From contig JBJKYL010000017.1 in assembly GCA_045561055.1 (NCBI GenBank), positions 310,001 to 374,000 of the forward strand: a DNA stretch of 64,000 nt, read 5' to 3'. The notes beneath the pieces are model-generated. The model was not told where the DNA came from and did not search any database. It saw nothing but the letters and a program-made list of their open reading frames with translations. The stretch comes from SMWC01 sp045561055 (GTDB lineage: Bacteria > Pseudomonadota > Gammaproteobacteria > Steroidobacterales > Rariloculaceae). A program made the position numbers and the translations under genes. Each line of letters opens with the position of its first letter. Within the stretch, counting starts at the first letter, position 1. Shown here one piece after another: positions 8,356 to 17,863 of this stretch.

Positions 8356-10766
8356 ATGATGGCCACTAGAACGACGGATGTTCAAACCGATGCGGAAGAA
8401 CTCGTCAAGGCAAGAGAATCGCAAGCTCCTGCTAAACAGCCCCTGGTAAAGCCAGTCGATGAGCCGGTAATTTATCCGCTCGAACTTCCTGAGTCCGAGA
8501 GTCGGCTAAGCACACCCGCTGTCGGTCAACGTGCAACGAGGCCCGATGGGCGACTGCATGGTCTCGGCCAAACACAGTACATTGACGACATCACCTTTCC
8601 GCATATGGTTCATGCAAAGGTGCTCCGCAGCGCACATCCCCATGCCCGGATTCTTAACGTGGATACAAGCGCTGCGGAAGCTATGCCCGGTGTGCTCGCG
8701 ACTTTGACTGGCAAAGAGATTCCAACGAATTCGTTCGGGCCAACTCTGCAAGATCAACCGGTGCTGGCCGGGGAAATCGTACGGCATCGTGGTGATGGGG
8801 TTGCCGCTGTAGCTGCGGTTACCGAACAAATCGCTGCCGATGCGCTCGAGAAAATAAAAGTCGAATATGAACCCTTAGAGGCCATATTCGATCCCCTCGT
8901 AGCGCTCGAAGAGGACTCGCTAAAGATTCATGGCGGTGACACGAACGTCTACGCTAGTAAAGTGATCAAAAAAGGCGATGTCGAAACGGCCTTAGCTGCA
9001 TCCGATCACGTCATTCATCAGCAATACCAAACCCAAATGGTCGAACACGTTCCGCTCGAACCCCATGCGTCAATCGCATCCTGGGACGGTAACGGTCGCG
9101 TTTCCATTTGGTCAAGCCTCGGTCGTATCACGCTCGGCCGGGAAGATCTCGCCCGTACCCTAAATCTCCCACAGGCAAAAATTCGCCTTATTGGAACTAT
9201 CGTAGGCGGTAACTTTGGCGGTAAAAATGAAATCACTAACGAGCCTATACTCGCGATGCTATCGCGTAAAACAGGTCGTCCAGTGAAATCAGTATTTACG
9301 CGCGGCGACGAATTTGTCTCCTCAACGATTCGACACCCGTTCACGATGGACTACACGAGCGGTTTCATGAACGATGGCACAATAATCGCGAGAAAAATTC
9401 GCCTTATTCTCGATGGTGGTGCCTATTGCTCCTGGACGGGCACAACAATAGGTAAAGGCTCAATTCTCGCCCCTGGTCCGTACAACATTGACAATATTCT
9501 TGTTGAAGCTTATGCAGTCTATACAAACAAAACGACGACCGGCGCAATGCGGGGCTTCGGCGCTCCTCAAGTCTGCTTCGCTTACGAGTCACAGATGGAC
9601 GATATCGCACGGACTGTAGGCATGGACCCACTAGAAATCAGGCTGAAAAATGCGTTTAGCGAAGGGGGGGGGGGGCTCTTCGAGCCCGACTAATCAGAGT
9701 CTACACAGTGTTGCGGTTAAAGAATCACTTACGCAGGCGTCCGAACGGTTTGACTGGAAAGGCTGGCAAAATGATTAAACGCGGACGGGGAATGGCTTGT
9801 ATGTGGTATCCCATCGGCTTTACGGTGGCAGCAAACGCTAGTGCCGCCACAGTTAAGGTCAACACGGACGGTACGGCAACGTTACTAACAGGAACAGTAG
9901 AAACTGGCCAGGGAGCCCTTACCGTACTGGGACAAATAGCTGCGGAAGCATTAGGCGTCGCGACAGATGATGTTCACGTCGTTTCAGCCGATACAGATGC
10001 AACACCAATGGATACCGGCGCGATCGCTAGTCGGACAACCTATGTGACCGGTAACGCGGTCAAGCTCGCCGCGGAGAAAGCGCGCGAGATCTTGTTCGAG
10101 TCAGCCGCTCCTATGCTTAAAGTGCGTGCGGATCAGCTCGAGGCACGCGATAGACGTATTCAAGTCCTCGGTTTTCCATCAAAATCAGTAACTATTGGCG
10201 AAGCTGCTCACTATAGTGAGAATGTTTTAGGAAATCCTTCGATCGGCAGCGCATCCTATAACCCACCCACAGTCGAAATGGACCCGGAAACAGGCGCAGG
10301 AAAACCGTTCAATACCTACGTTTATGCGACGCAGATAGCGGATGTAGAGGTCGACGACGAAACGGGTGAAGTCGAAGTAAAGAAAATTGTAGCGGTCCAC
10401 GATTGCGGAACACCGATCAACCCGATGCTGGTTGAAGGCCAAATTCAAGGCGGAATCTCCATGGGAGTGGGTTTCGCTCTTCAGGAGGAAATTCTCTTCA
10501 AAGACGGCGTTCAGGTTAACCCTAATCTGACAAACTACATCATGCCAACAAGTCTAGATATGCCGGAACTTGAAGTCGAACTCGTTGATAACTACGACCC
10601 GACGGGTCCGTTCGGCGCAAAAGGTGCGGGTGAGCCTACCGCTGTCCCCACTGCCGCTGCTATTACGAATGCGATCTATGACGCTGTCGGCGTACGTATT
10701 ACGTCACTTCCTGCTACTGCAGAACGTGTACTCACGGCGATCGAAGAAAAAAGGGCAATATCGTAA
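8356..10766 (+). CDS. molybdenum hydroxylase large subunit (CoxL/XdhA type), two apparent frameshifts
   Basis: The catalytic, molybdopterin-binding subunit, about 800 residues if read through. The first frame (8356-9693) carries the N-terminal domains including TIVGGNFGGKNE and TGAMRGFGAPQ. It then breaks at a run of 12 G (9664-9675). The middle stretch, in the next frame, reads SPTNQSLHSVAVKESL as expected for the family, and breaks again at AAAA (9768-9771). The third frame runs to 10766 with GMACMWYPIGF, VETGQGALT and the catalytic Glu motif KGAGEPTAVPTAAA. Both breaks are +1 and each is repaired by dropping one base. An N-terminal extension of about 55 residues precedes the usual start. 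An authentic pseudogene or slippage at the G run is the alternative. Confidence 0.85.
9664..9675 (+). repeat. homopolymer run of 12 G inside the large-subunit gene
   Basis: Twelve consecutive G fall exactly where the reading frame of the molybdenum hydroxylase large subunit is lost. Eleven or eight G would restore the frame into the conserved downstream sequence. It is either a base-calling insertion or a slippage-prone tract able to switch the gene on and off. Confidence 0.85.
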
Positions 10767-10789
10767 CCAAGTACAATATTCCGGAAACC

Positions 10790-11869
10790 ATGAAAGCCTG
10801 GGTCCTCAATGACCCCGGCCAACTCTCCCTGGTTAGCAAGCCTGTTCCTCGCCCTGGCCCCGCTGAAGTTCTGATTCGCATCGACGCAGTTGCTATATGC
10901 GCAACTGACCTTGAAATCATTAGTCATGGTGCTCCCGCTCTCATCGACGGTGAGCTCCCTTTCAACAAAAATTTTACCCCCGGCCACGAATTCATGGGTA
11001 CGATCGTTGAACTAGATGAGAGCGTAGACGAATACGAAATTGGTGATCGCGTCGCGGTAGAGATACATGCCGGCTGCGGACGCTGCGCTCGTTGCCGCGA
11101 AGGTATGTATACGTCCTGTCACAACTACGGCATGAACTTCGGTACACATCGTAAGGGACATCGCGCTAACGGATATACCACGGATGGTGCGTTTACCGAA
11201 TACGCTGTCAATCATGTCAATACTCTCGTGCCAGTGCCTAACTTTATGAGCGACGAAATCGCGACACTTATCGTAACCGCAGGTACGGCCGTATACGGTC
11301 TCGACGTACTCGGAGGATTAATAGCTGGCCAGAGTATTGTGGTCACTGGAGCGGGTCCTATTGGCTTGCTTGGAGTTGCTACTGCGAAAGCATTAGGCGC
11401 GGCGCCTGTGATTCTCACTGATATTGTCGATGAGCGGCTTCAGACTGGTAAAACGCTCGGAGCCGACTACGTTGTCAATGCTGCTAAGAAAGATGCGCGC
11501 GAAGAAATATTCAAAATCAATCGTGGGCTTGGAGTAGATTTTGTTTTTGAATGCTCCGGCGCGCCCACTGGTGTTGATAACGCGATCAAACTTGTCAATC
11601 GTGGTGGTCGAGTATGCCTTGGAGCGTTCGCGCAAGAACCTCAACTCGTCGATGTCTGCCACATCGTCTCAAACAATATTTACTTATTCGGAATACGCGG
11701 TGAGGGTAAGAGTGCTGTGCGCCGTGCCGCTTCCCTTATGGCTCAAAAGAAAATAGACCCCTCACCTGTTCACACACATACATTTTCGTTGGACGAGCTG
11801 AAAACAGGGCTGCGTTATGCCCGTGAGAAACTAGACGGCGCAATAAAAGTTGTCATAAAAAATCACTAG
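10790..11869 (+). CDS. zinc-dependent alcohol dehydrogenase (MDR superfamily)
   Basis: A 359-residue medium-chain dehydrogenase/reductase. Catalytic zinc residues are visible in AICATDLEI (Cys) and PGHEFMG (His, Glu). Structural zinc is bound by the four-Cys lobe CGRCARCREGMYTSC. The Rossmann fold has VTGAGPIGLLGVATAKALGA near residue 185, followed by an Asp-rich strand end (LTDIVDER) suggesting NAD rather than NADP. It resembles sorbitol/threonine dehydrogenase-like members. It lies 23 bases after the hydroxylase large subunit, so it probably oxidises an alcohol intermediate of the same pathway. Start ATG 10790. Specificity cannot be assigned. Confidence 0.88.
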   Translation: MKAWVLNDPGQLSLVSKPVPRPGPAEVLIRIDAVAICATDLEIISHGAPALIDGELPFNKNFTPGHEFMGTIVELDESVDEYEIGDRVAVEIHAGCGRCARCREGMYTSCHNYGMNFGTHRKGHRANGYTTDGAFTEYAVNHVNTLVPVPNFMSDEIATLIVTAGTAVYGLDVLGGLIAGQSIVVTGAGPIGLLGVATAKALGAAPVILTDIVDERLQTGKTLGADYVVNAAKKDAREEIFKINRGLGVDFVFECSGAPTGVDNAIKLVNRGGRVCLGAFAQEPQLVDVCHIVSNNIYLFGIRGEGKSAVRRAASLMAQKKIDPSPVHTHTFSLDELKTGLRYAREKLDGAIKVVIKNH

Positions 11870-11925
11870 TGTGCCCACTCTTACCCTGAATCCCCATAAT
11901 AGGTCAAGAGAAAGGAGAAAATGAG

Positions 11926-12231
11926 ATGCCTGCTTATTGGCTTGCGAGAGCAAAAGTAAATGATGCTGTCGAATACAAAAAATATACGGACCTGGTCCCG
12001 GCTATCCTCGATAAATATGAGGGTAGGGTATTAGCGCGCGGCGGTAAGCAACAGCAACTCGAGGGACCCGAACATTTCTTTCGTCATATCGTCGTAGAAT
12101 TTCCATCATTGGAACAGGCGGTTGCTTGCCATCAGTCTCCAGAATATCAGAGAGCTCGAAAATTCCGCCTTAATGACGTAGGTAATAACGAACTCATCAT
12201 TGTCGAAGGTGGCGATGCCACACCAAAATGA
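11926..12231 (+). CDS. DUF1330 family protein
   Basis: A 101-residue ferredoxin-fold (dimeric alpha-beta barrel) protein. The family pattern is clear: start MPAYWLARAKVND, central VLARGGKQQQLEG and HIVVEFPSLEQAVACHQSPEYQ, end NELIIVEGGD. DUF1330 proteins are small cytosolic proteins of unknown or varied function, often found in degradation operons. It has a good GAAAGGAG ribosome site, and its end overlaps the next gene by four bases (ATGA), so translation is coupled to the oxidoreductase. Family membership is secure; function is not known. Confidence 0.88.
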   Translation: MPAYWLARAKVNDAVEYKKYTDLVPAILDKYEGRVLARGGKQQQLEGPEHFFRHIVVEFPSLEQAVACHQSPEYQRARKFRLNDVGNNELIIVEGGDATPK

Positions 12232-13223
12232 TTGACGCGGCAATCGTTGGCCTCGGTTGGTGGGGTCAGCGCATTATTTCCAGTCTGCACAACCGCAGCG
12301 ACAAAATTCAAATCGTGCTAGGCATCGACCACCGCCCTGATGCTGGCTCTGAGCTACCGGACAAACAAAGGCCACACGTTGTTACGGATTACTATGAGGC
12401 GCTGTCTAACCCAAAAATTGACGCGGTCATACTTGCAACACCACATTCGTTACACGAAGAACAGATCATACTCTCAGCTAATGCGGGCAAGCACGTCTTC
12501 TGTGAAAAACCTCTAGCACTGAACAAGAAGAGCGCTGAAAGGGCCATAACCGCTTGTGATGAGGCCAATGTGCTCCTCGGTATTGGTCATATGCGCCGCT
12601 ACGAACCATCGCTACTCCATATAAAAAATCTAGTTGATAGAGGGGAGCTAGGGACTCTGATGCATGTCGAAGCCAACTTTAGCCACGATGTGTTAGCTAA
12701 CGTTGATTCCAAGGATTGGCGGGCTTCAACGGCAGAATCACCAATACCAGCGTTAAGTGGCATGGCGATCCATCTCACAGATGCTTACATACACCTATTT
12801 GGCCCCATAGATGAGGTGTTCGCTTATTCAACTCAACGTTGCGGTAATTGGGGCTCTGGCGACACACTTTCAGTTCAGTTCCGATTCAAGTCCGGCATGA
12901 CTGGAAGCTTGAGTACGATCCTCGTCACTCCAATATACATTCGGTTCCAGGTATTCGGCGCCCAGGCCTGGGTCGAAGCGTTAAGCGACGTGCACCCCGG
13001 CCAGGAAGGAATCACACAACTAACGGTTGCGCGTACGGGAGAGCAAAAACAGGTTCGTAAATTCAACTACGTAGATACCGTATTGACTAACCTCGAGGCT
13101 TTCGCCGACGCTGTTGAGTGCAGAAGTCCCTACCCGTTCACTCGCGCCGAGAAGCTAGAAAATGTAGCTGTCATGGAAGCTATTATCGAATCCGCTGTTA
13201 CGGGTCGCCCCGTTACCCCATAA
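12228..13223 (+). CDS. Gfo/Idh/MocA family NAD(P)-dependent oxidoreductase
   Basis: A 331-residue oxidoreductase. The N-terminal Rossmann domain shows AIVGLGWWGQRI in the first 15 residues, the ATPHSLHEEQ loop and the hallmark FCEKPLALN near residue 95, whose Lys is catalytic in the family. The C-terminal GFO_IDH_MocA_C-type domain begins near residue 130 (GTLMHVEANFS). Family members act on sugars, inositols or other cyclic or ketone substrates with NAD(P). The gene overlaps the DUF1330 stop and closes the plus-strand operon that starts at 5694. It is convergent with ccmI; a hairpin lies between them at 13273-13290. Confidence 0.9.
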   Translation: MIDAAIVGLGWWGQRIISSLHNRSDKIQIVLGIDHRPDAGSELPDKQRPHVVTDYYEALSNPKIDAVILATPHSLHEEQIILSANAGKHVFCEKPLALNKKSAERAITACDEANVLLGIGHMRRYEPSLLHIKNLVDRGELGTLMHVEANFSHDVLANVDSKDWRASTAESPIPALSGMAIHLTDAYIHLFGPIDEVFAYSTQRCGNWGSGDTLSVQFRFKSGMTGSLSTILVTPIYIRFQVFGAQAWVEALSDVHPGQEGITQLTVARTGEQKQVRKFNYVDTVLTNLEAFADAVECRSPYPFTRAEKLENVAVMEAIIESAVTGRPVTP

Positions 13224-13272
13224 AAAGCCTAAGTCGGTTGTGAAAGAGGTAGCTCTAAACGCTTCGTGATTG

Positions 13273-13290
13273 GTGCCATATCTATGGCAC
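13273..13290. terminator. possible bidirectional hairpin between convergent operons
   Basis: GTGCCATA (13273-13280) and TATGGCAC (13283-13290) form a perfect inverted repeat with a two-base centre, overlapping the ccmI stop codon. Neither side has a strong T tract, so termination would be weak or factor-dependent. Confidence 0.35.
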
Positions 13291-14301
13291 TATTTGGTTA
13301 ATAACGAGCTCCACAACTCCAGTGCTTTCACCCCGCCGGTACTCGAATTCGCCGAACAAATCACCACTCTGAGCTATAGGTTGGCCGGAGAACGAGATGC
13401 GGGCTACTAAACTAAGTGCTTCGAAATCGGCCAGCGAGCGACCGGGGATCATTGCATTGGCATCGGTCAGCACGAACACGCCTGGAACCGATGTCCCTAA
13501 TGCGCGAATCACGGCTAATGGAGGGCCTCCCTCGGCAGCACGAGCGAATACAAATAACGATGCCTGGCCTGGCATATCTGCACCCACAATACTATCGCCG
13601 AACGTGACGTTTAGATGTATCGCGAATCCGAAATTTTCGGGGATCGAGGTTGACTGGCTAACGGTTCCCGAGGTCTCCGGTAAAGCATCAAGCTGTTCCT
13701 GTATGGCCTGCGCCATTTGCTCCGGCACCCCGATGGCAAGCAAGGCCGACCATCGCTGCCGCACAATCTCTATCTGTCCTTTTTGAAGAGCGCCTAATCC
13801 AGCATACCAAAGCGCTCTCTCGTTCATCGGGTCCTCATCGAGAACCTCATCGAAGAGCTGCCCTGCCGATCCGTTTAAAGATAAAGGGTCTATTAATACC
13901 TCAACCTCAGCTATAGAACCCTTCAGTTCAACTCCGGGTACGGGCGTCCGATCCCACGCTTCACGGAACGCGGTTAGGGCTTCTGGGTAACGGCCGGTTG
14001 TAAAATAGCTTCGACCTAACATAAGCCAGCCAGTCACGTCATCCGGATTTTCACGAAGACGTCCCGCAAGCTGTTCGACCACATCCGAAATTGCTGGCAA
14101 TTCATCACTTAAGGGCGCCTCCAAGTTCCATGTCGTTACCGAAAGGTAGACGCTAAGCGCTATGGGCACCAAAGCAACTGCTGCGATAATACCGGCGGCC
14201 GACCAATTTCCGTTCTGCTGGCGAAAGTGCCAGATTGGCGTAACTACGAAACTCAACGCGCCTGCAAGTAAACCGACTGCTGCGAACCAAAAACCTATCA
14301 C
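13282..14301 (-). CDS. ccmI: cytochrome c maturation protein CcmI (TPR haem chaperone partner)
   Basis: A 339-residue inner-membrane protein. Two membrane segments lie near residues 1-22 and 35-55, then a periplasmic region with tetratricopeptide repeats (NPDDVTGWLMLGRSYFTTGR near residue 85, and DEDPMNERALWYAGLGALQKG near 158). The C-terminal beta-rich domain (SLFVFARAAEGGPPLAVIR) is typical of CcmI/CycH. Family role: captures apocytochrome c and presents it to the CcmF/CcmH haem lyase. It is the last gene of the ccm operon, five bases after ccmH. In E. coli the equivalent is fused to CcmH; here it is separate. Confidence 0.88.
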   Translation of the reverse strand: MIGFWFAAVGLLAGALSFVVTPIWHFRQQNGNWSAAGIIAAVALVPIALSVYLSVTTWNLEAPLSDELPAISDVVEQLAGRLRENPDDVTGWLMLGRSYFTTGRYPEALTAFREAWDRTPVPGVELKGSIAEVEVLIDPLSLNGSAGQLFDEVLDEDPMNERALWYAGLGALQKGQIEIVRQRWSALLAIGVPEQMAQAIQEQLDALPETSGTVSQSTSIPENFGFAIHLNVTFGDSIVGADMPGQASLFVFARAAEGGPPLAVIRALGTSVPGVFVLTDANAMIPGRSLADFEALSLVARISFSGQPIAQSGDLFGEFEYRRGESTGVVELVINQIVP

Positions 14302-14306
14302 AACGA

Positions 14307-14711
14307 TTAAACCTCAGTAATAGGCTGACGCATTCGCGCCCGAAGGATCCGAGCGAACACGGCACCGCCAATAAATAACAGCACGAGTGGAGCGCCCCAA
14401 AGGGCCCAAGTCATCGGTTTCAGTTGTGGCCTATAAAGCACGAAATCTCCATAACGGGCAATAAGAAATTCCTCAATCTCAGCTCGCCTCGAGCCCTCCT
14501 CGTACATACGGCGTATCTCACGACGAAGATCAGCAGCGAGTGGTGCTGACGAATCGGAAATAGGTTGATTCTGGCAGACAAGACAACGCACCTCGCGTAT
14601 CAACTGTTGATATTCAGCGTCGATGATTGGGTCATCGAGTGGAGGCTCTGGATCTATAGCCCACGCGCAACAAGACACCAACCAAAACACCAATAGGATC
14701 ATTGAGCGCAT
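14307..14711 (-). CDS. ccmH: cytochrome c maturation protein CcmH (thiol oxidoreductase)
   Basis: A 134-residue protein with a signal peptide (cleavage after CCAWA), the invariant redox motif RCLVCQNQPISDSSAPLA near residue 42, a helical bundle (DLRREIRRMYEEG), the YGDFVLYRP block, and a C-terminal membrane helix near residues 105-125. It reduces the haem-binding cysteines of apocytochrome c together with CcmG and belongs to the haem lyase complex with CcmF. It covers only the thioredoxin-like half of E. coli CcmH, the TPR half being encoded by the next gene. It begins at the same base where ccmG ends. Confidence 0.92.
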   Translation of the reverse strand: MRSMILLVFWLVSCCAWAIDPEPPLDDPIIDAEYQQLIREVRCLVCQNQPISDSSAPLAADLRREIRRMYEEGSRRAEIEEFLIARYGDFVLYRPQLKPMTWALWGAPLVLLFIGGAVFARILRARMRQPITEV

Positions 14712-15268
14712 TAGCGAACGTTAGTCAGTGGCGCGCAAGGTTGTACAGCGCAACCAGCGGCAATTCGCGGTAGGAACTCGTTCTCCCAAACTGCCGGAGT
14801 CAAAGGAGCAATATGTTTATAGAGTACCTTGCCATCACGACCGATTAGAAAAGTTTCTGGCGCAGCATACACCCCCCAATCGATAGCGACTTCACCTGTT
14901 GCGTCCACGGCTGTCGCAACATATGGATCACCTAGTGTCTCGAGCCAAGCCCGAGCTTTATCCCCATCATCTTTCCAGTTAAGACCGTAGATTGGCACGC
15001 CACTATTTTCCGATAGCTCCACAAGATAAGGGTGCTCCTGCCGGCAACCTGGGCACCAAGTCGCCCAGACGTTTAGCAGAACAACCTCCCCGACGTAGTC
15101 GGCTGACCCAACTGTTGACGTCATATCCTTAAGCTTCGGTAGTTCGTATTCAGGCGCGGGCTTGCCGATCAGTGGGGATGGAACGTAACCAGGATTGAGG
15201 TTTAGCCCCCGCAGGAAAAATAGGCCCAGTACTGAAAAGATCACAACTGGGGTTAGGTAGCGCCACAT
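14711..15268 (-). CDS. ccmG: CcmG/DsbE thiol:disulfide interchange protein
   Basis: A 185-residue membrane-anchored thioredoxin. The N-terminal anchor (MWRYLTPVVIFSVLGLFFLR) is followed by the typical GKPAPEYELP entry and the active site VWATWCPGCRQEHPYL near residue 75. The acidic insertion and the GVYAAPETFLIGRDG cis-proline loop near residue 135 match DsbE. It keeps the CcmH and apocytochrome thiols reduced in the periplasm. Its ATG overlaps the ccmF stop by four bases (ATGA). Confidence 0.93.
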   Translation of the reverse strand: MWRYLTPVVIFSVLGLFFLRGLNLNPGYVPSPLIGKPAPEYELPKLKDMTSTVGSADYVGEVVLLNVWATWCPGCRQEHPYLVELSENSGVPIYGLNWKDDGDKARAWLETLGDPYVATAVDATGEVAIDWGVYAAPETFLIGRDGKVLYKHIAPLTPAVWENEFLPRIAAGCAVQPCAPLTNVR

Positions 15269-17241
15269 CAGACCGTCTCCCCCACCACTCTCACCGGGCG
15301 AGACTTCACGCGGCTGGTTACCCGCCGGCGGCGATAACGCGGATCTGAAGCTGCTAGAAGCCCGCCAAAAGCCATAATCAGGGGGCCAAGCCAGACAAAG
15401 CGAATCAGGGGTTTATATTGAATACGGAGACTCCAAGCCCCATCACCTAATGGATCGCCGAGCGCTATGAAAAGGTGCCGTGTCCATCCCGAGTCTATTG
15501 CAGCTTCCGTCATGGGGTTTTGTTGCACGAGATAGGTACGTTTTTGCGGCGTCATCACGGTAACGAGACTACCATTACGACGTATCTCAAATTCTCCCTC
15601 TGTAGCACGGTAGTTAACACCGTCAAAATTTCGGACATTTCGAAACACAAATTCGTAACCGAACAACTCCCATCGGTCACCAGGTCTTGCGCTACGATCA
15701 GTTTCGATCGTATAACTCGAAGTGATAGTGGCTCCCAGAATAAAAATACCAACACCGAGATGTGCGAGCGTCATACCCCACTGCGCAAGCGAAAACGGCG
15801 TGGAAGAAGAGCTTGACGATACCAACCGTCGGACCGGATCAAAAAGCGCTGAGACCACAACCCATAACCCGACCATGACACCCACCATCGTCAGGGAACT
15901 TGCCGACCCAAATGCCACCCACGGTATAACGGCACCGATAACGCCAGCAAAGCCGGCGGCGACCGCGAGTTTCCGTATAAGCGTCTCCCCGCGCATGCTC
16001 TTCCATGTTGCGTGCATCCCAGCTCCAACGAACAAACCCAACGGAAGCCCTGGTATTAAGAACACCGTATTAAAGTACGGTGGCCCAACAGAAATTTTAC
16101 CGAGCCCCATTGCATCCAAGAACAACGGATACAAGGTACCAAACAAAACAGCCATAATGGCAACTACGAGCAAAATATTGTTTAGTAGCAAAAAGGCCTC
16201 GCGCGACACTAGCTTAAACCCGCCCTCGGTTTCCATACGACCAGCGCGTAGCGCATATAAGACTAATGAGCCGCCGCTGATAACGCCGAGTAATACAAGG
16301 ATGAACAATCCTCGTGCTGGATCTGACGCAAACGAATGAACCGATACCAGAATACCGGAACGAACAAGGAAGGTACCGAGTAGGCTGAGAGAAAACGCTA
16401 GTATAGCGAGCAGAATGGTCCAACTTTTGAACAAACCGCGCCGCTCGGTCACGGCAAGTGAGTGTATTAAAGCAGTACCGGCAAGCCACGGCATAAACGA
16501 AGCATTTTCAACTGGGTCCCAGAACCACCAGCCACCCCACCCAAGCTCGTAGAAAGCCCACCAACTGCCAAGCGTGATACCGACAGTCAGAAACATCCAA
16601 GAGGCCAACGCCCACGGCCGTGTCCATCGTGCCCAGTCTTTATCGAGACGCCGAGTCAATAAGGCAGCGACAGCAAAAGCAAACGGAACCGCAAATCCAA
16701 CATAACCAAGATAGAGAACCGGCGGATGTAATGCCATCGCTGGATCTTGTAACAGCGGGTTGAGATCATTGCCATCGAATGCCGCGGGTAAAAGTCGCTC
16801 GAAAGGGTTCGAGGTTAGCAGCGTGAACAGCAACAAACCGCAGCTCACTATCCCCAATACCCCTAATACGCGGGCAACAAGCTGCTCGGGAAGCGATCGG
16901 CTCAAAACCGCAACAAGCAATGTCCAAATTGCAAGAATCATTATCCACAGTAAGAGGGAGCCTTCATGTCCGCCCCAAATTGCCGCGAATTTATACACGG
17001 CAGGTAATGCGGAATTAGAATTATACGCAACATAAAGAACACTAAAATCATTACTCAAAAATGCATTGGCAAGAACACAAAAAGAAAGAGCAACAAAAAC
17101 AAATTGACCAATAGCTGTCGGTCGCGCAAGCGCCATCCAATCAGCACGCTCGTAAGCGGCTCCAGCGATCGGGATTATCGCTTGTATAAAAGCAAGCGAT
17201 AGCGAGATCGCCAGCGCTAACTGCCCAAGCTCTGGAATCAT
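15268..17241 (-). CDS. ccmF: cytochrome c haem lyase subunit CcmF
   Basis: A 657-residue polytopic membrane protein of normal CcmF length. The tryptophan-rich haem-handling WWD segment is GWGGWWFWDPVENASFMPW near residue 235. An early block HEGSLLLWI and the conserved PPVLYLGYVGFAVPF carry the histidine ligands, and the large periplasmic loop near residues 520-620 precedes the last helix. It attaches haem from CcmE to the CxxCH cysteines of apocytochromes. It starts with ATG overlapping the ccmE stop (ATGA) and overlaps ccmG similarly. Confidence 0.95.
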   Translation of the reverse strand: MIPELGQLALAISLSLAFIQAIIPIAGAAYERADWMALARPTAIGQFVFVALSFCVLANAFLSNDFSVLYVAYNSNSALPAVYKFAAIWGGHEGSLLLWIMILAIWTLLVAVLSRSLPEQLVARVLGVLGIVSCGLLLFTLLTSNPFERLLPAAFDGNDLNPLLQDPAMALHPPVLYLGYVGFAVPFAFAVAALLTRRLDKDWARWTRPWALASWMFLTVGITLGSWWAFYELGWGGWWFWDPVENASFMPWLAGTALIHSLAVTERRGLFKSWTILLAILAFSLSLLGTFLVRSGILVSVHSFASDPARGLFILVLLGVISGGSLVLYALRAGRMETEGGFKLVSREAFLLLNNILLVVAIMAVLFGTLYPLFLDAMGLGKISVGPPYFNTVFLIPGLPLGLFVGAGMHATWKSMRGETLIRKLAVAAGFAGVIGAVIPWVAFGSASSLTMVGVMVGLWVVVSALFDPVRRLVSSSSSSTPFSLAQWGMTLAHLGVGIFILGATITSSYTIETDRSARPGDRWELFGYEFVFRNVRNFDGVNYRATEGEFEIRRNGSLVTVMTPQKRTYLVQQNPMTEAAIDSGWTRHLFIALGDPLGDGAWSLRIQYKPLIRFVWLGPLIMAFGGLLAASDPRYRRRRVTSRVKSRPVRVVGETV

Positions 17242-17678
17242 TCGGACTTAACCATACCCGCAGCCGCGAGCGCGTCAGCTACCTCTGGTGACATGTAGTT
17301 CTCATCATGCTTAGCAAGCACTTCATCGGCTATGAAGCTACCGTCAGCCATAAGCTGGCCGCGAGCGACAACACCCTGCCCTTCTCCGAAAAGATCCGGT
17401 AAAACGCCTGTATAGCTGACTGGCATGGAATAAGCGTAGTCGGTCAGAACAAAGCTCATCGTTAGACTGCCCGGCTCCCGTTGCACACTATCCTCGACAA
17501 CCATGCCCCCAAGCCGGAAAGCTCGTGCAGTCGGTGCTTCACCAGCAACGACTTGGGTTGGGCTAAAGAAGAACAACAGGTTCTCCTGAAATGCTCGTAG
17601 CGCAAGCCCCGCAGATAAGCCAACACCAGCCAAGACAAGGCCTACCAGCAAGAGTCGCTGACGGCGTCCCGCCCTCAC
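17238..17678 (-). CDS. ccmE: haem chaperone CcmE
   Basis: A 146-residue protein with an N-terminal arginine-rich start and one membrane anchor (residues 8-27), then the OB-fold domain with FRLGGMVVEDSV and YTGVLPDLFGEGQGVVARG. The covalent haem-binding His and the following Tyr are in LAKHDENYMSPEV. It holds haem from CcmABCD in the periplasm and gives it to CcmF. The start is GTG at 17678, overlapping the ccmD stop (GTGA), consistent with coupled translation. Confidence 0.94.
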   Translation of the reverse strand: MRAGRRQRLLLVGLVLAGVGLSAGLALRAFQENLLFFFSPTQVVAGEAPTARAFRLGGMVVEDSVQREPGSLTMSFVLTDYAYSMPVSYTGVLPDLFGEGQGVVARGQLMADGSFIADEVLAKHDENYMSPEVADALAAAGMVKSE

Positions 17679-17863
17679 CGATTTGTCCGTACAACCGGGC
17701 GCCGGTCGTTTGATTTAGATATCGCCATTTTCCGCGCTGTAGTTAACATGTGAGCATGCCGGCGCCGAGCAAACCAAATGTTCAAAACAAGCACTACAAG
17801 TGTAATACCGTAGGCCGTCCAAACGTAGGCTGCATAGCCACCCATGCTCAAGAACTCAATCAT
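17675..17863 (-). CDS. ccmD: haem exporter protein CcmD
   Basis: A 62-residue single-span membrane protein. The ATG at 17863 gives MIEFLSMGGYAAYVWTAYG, the typical CcmD start, then one helix and a basic tail (FARRRHAHM). An upstream in-frame start at 17896 would lie within ccmC and is not needed. The ATG overlaps the ccmC stop by four bases. CcmD helps release haem-loaded CcmE from the CcmABC complex. Confidence 0.88.
   Translation of the reverse strand: MIEFLSMGGYAAYVWTAYGITLVVLVLNIWFARRRHAHMLTTARKMAISKSNDRRPVVRTNR

Noticed and set aside
13273..13290. Strong rho-independent terminator between the convergent operons
   Set aside because: The stem is perfect but short and lacks a T tract on either strand; kept only as a low-confidence hairpin.
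15722..16339. Long plus-strand open frame (205 codons) opposite ccmF
   Set aside because: It is wholly antisense to the conserved CcmF coding region, has a low-complexity Thr/Pro/Ser composition and no family resemblance; a shadow frame.
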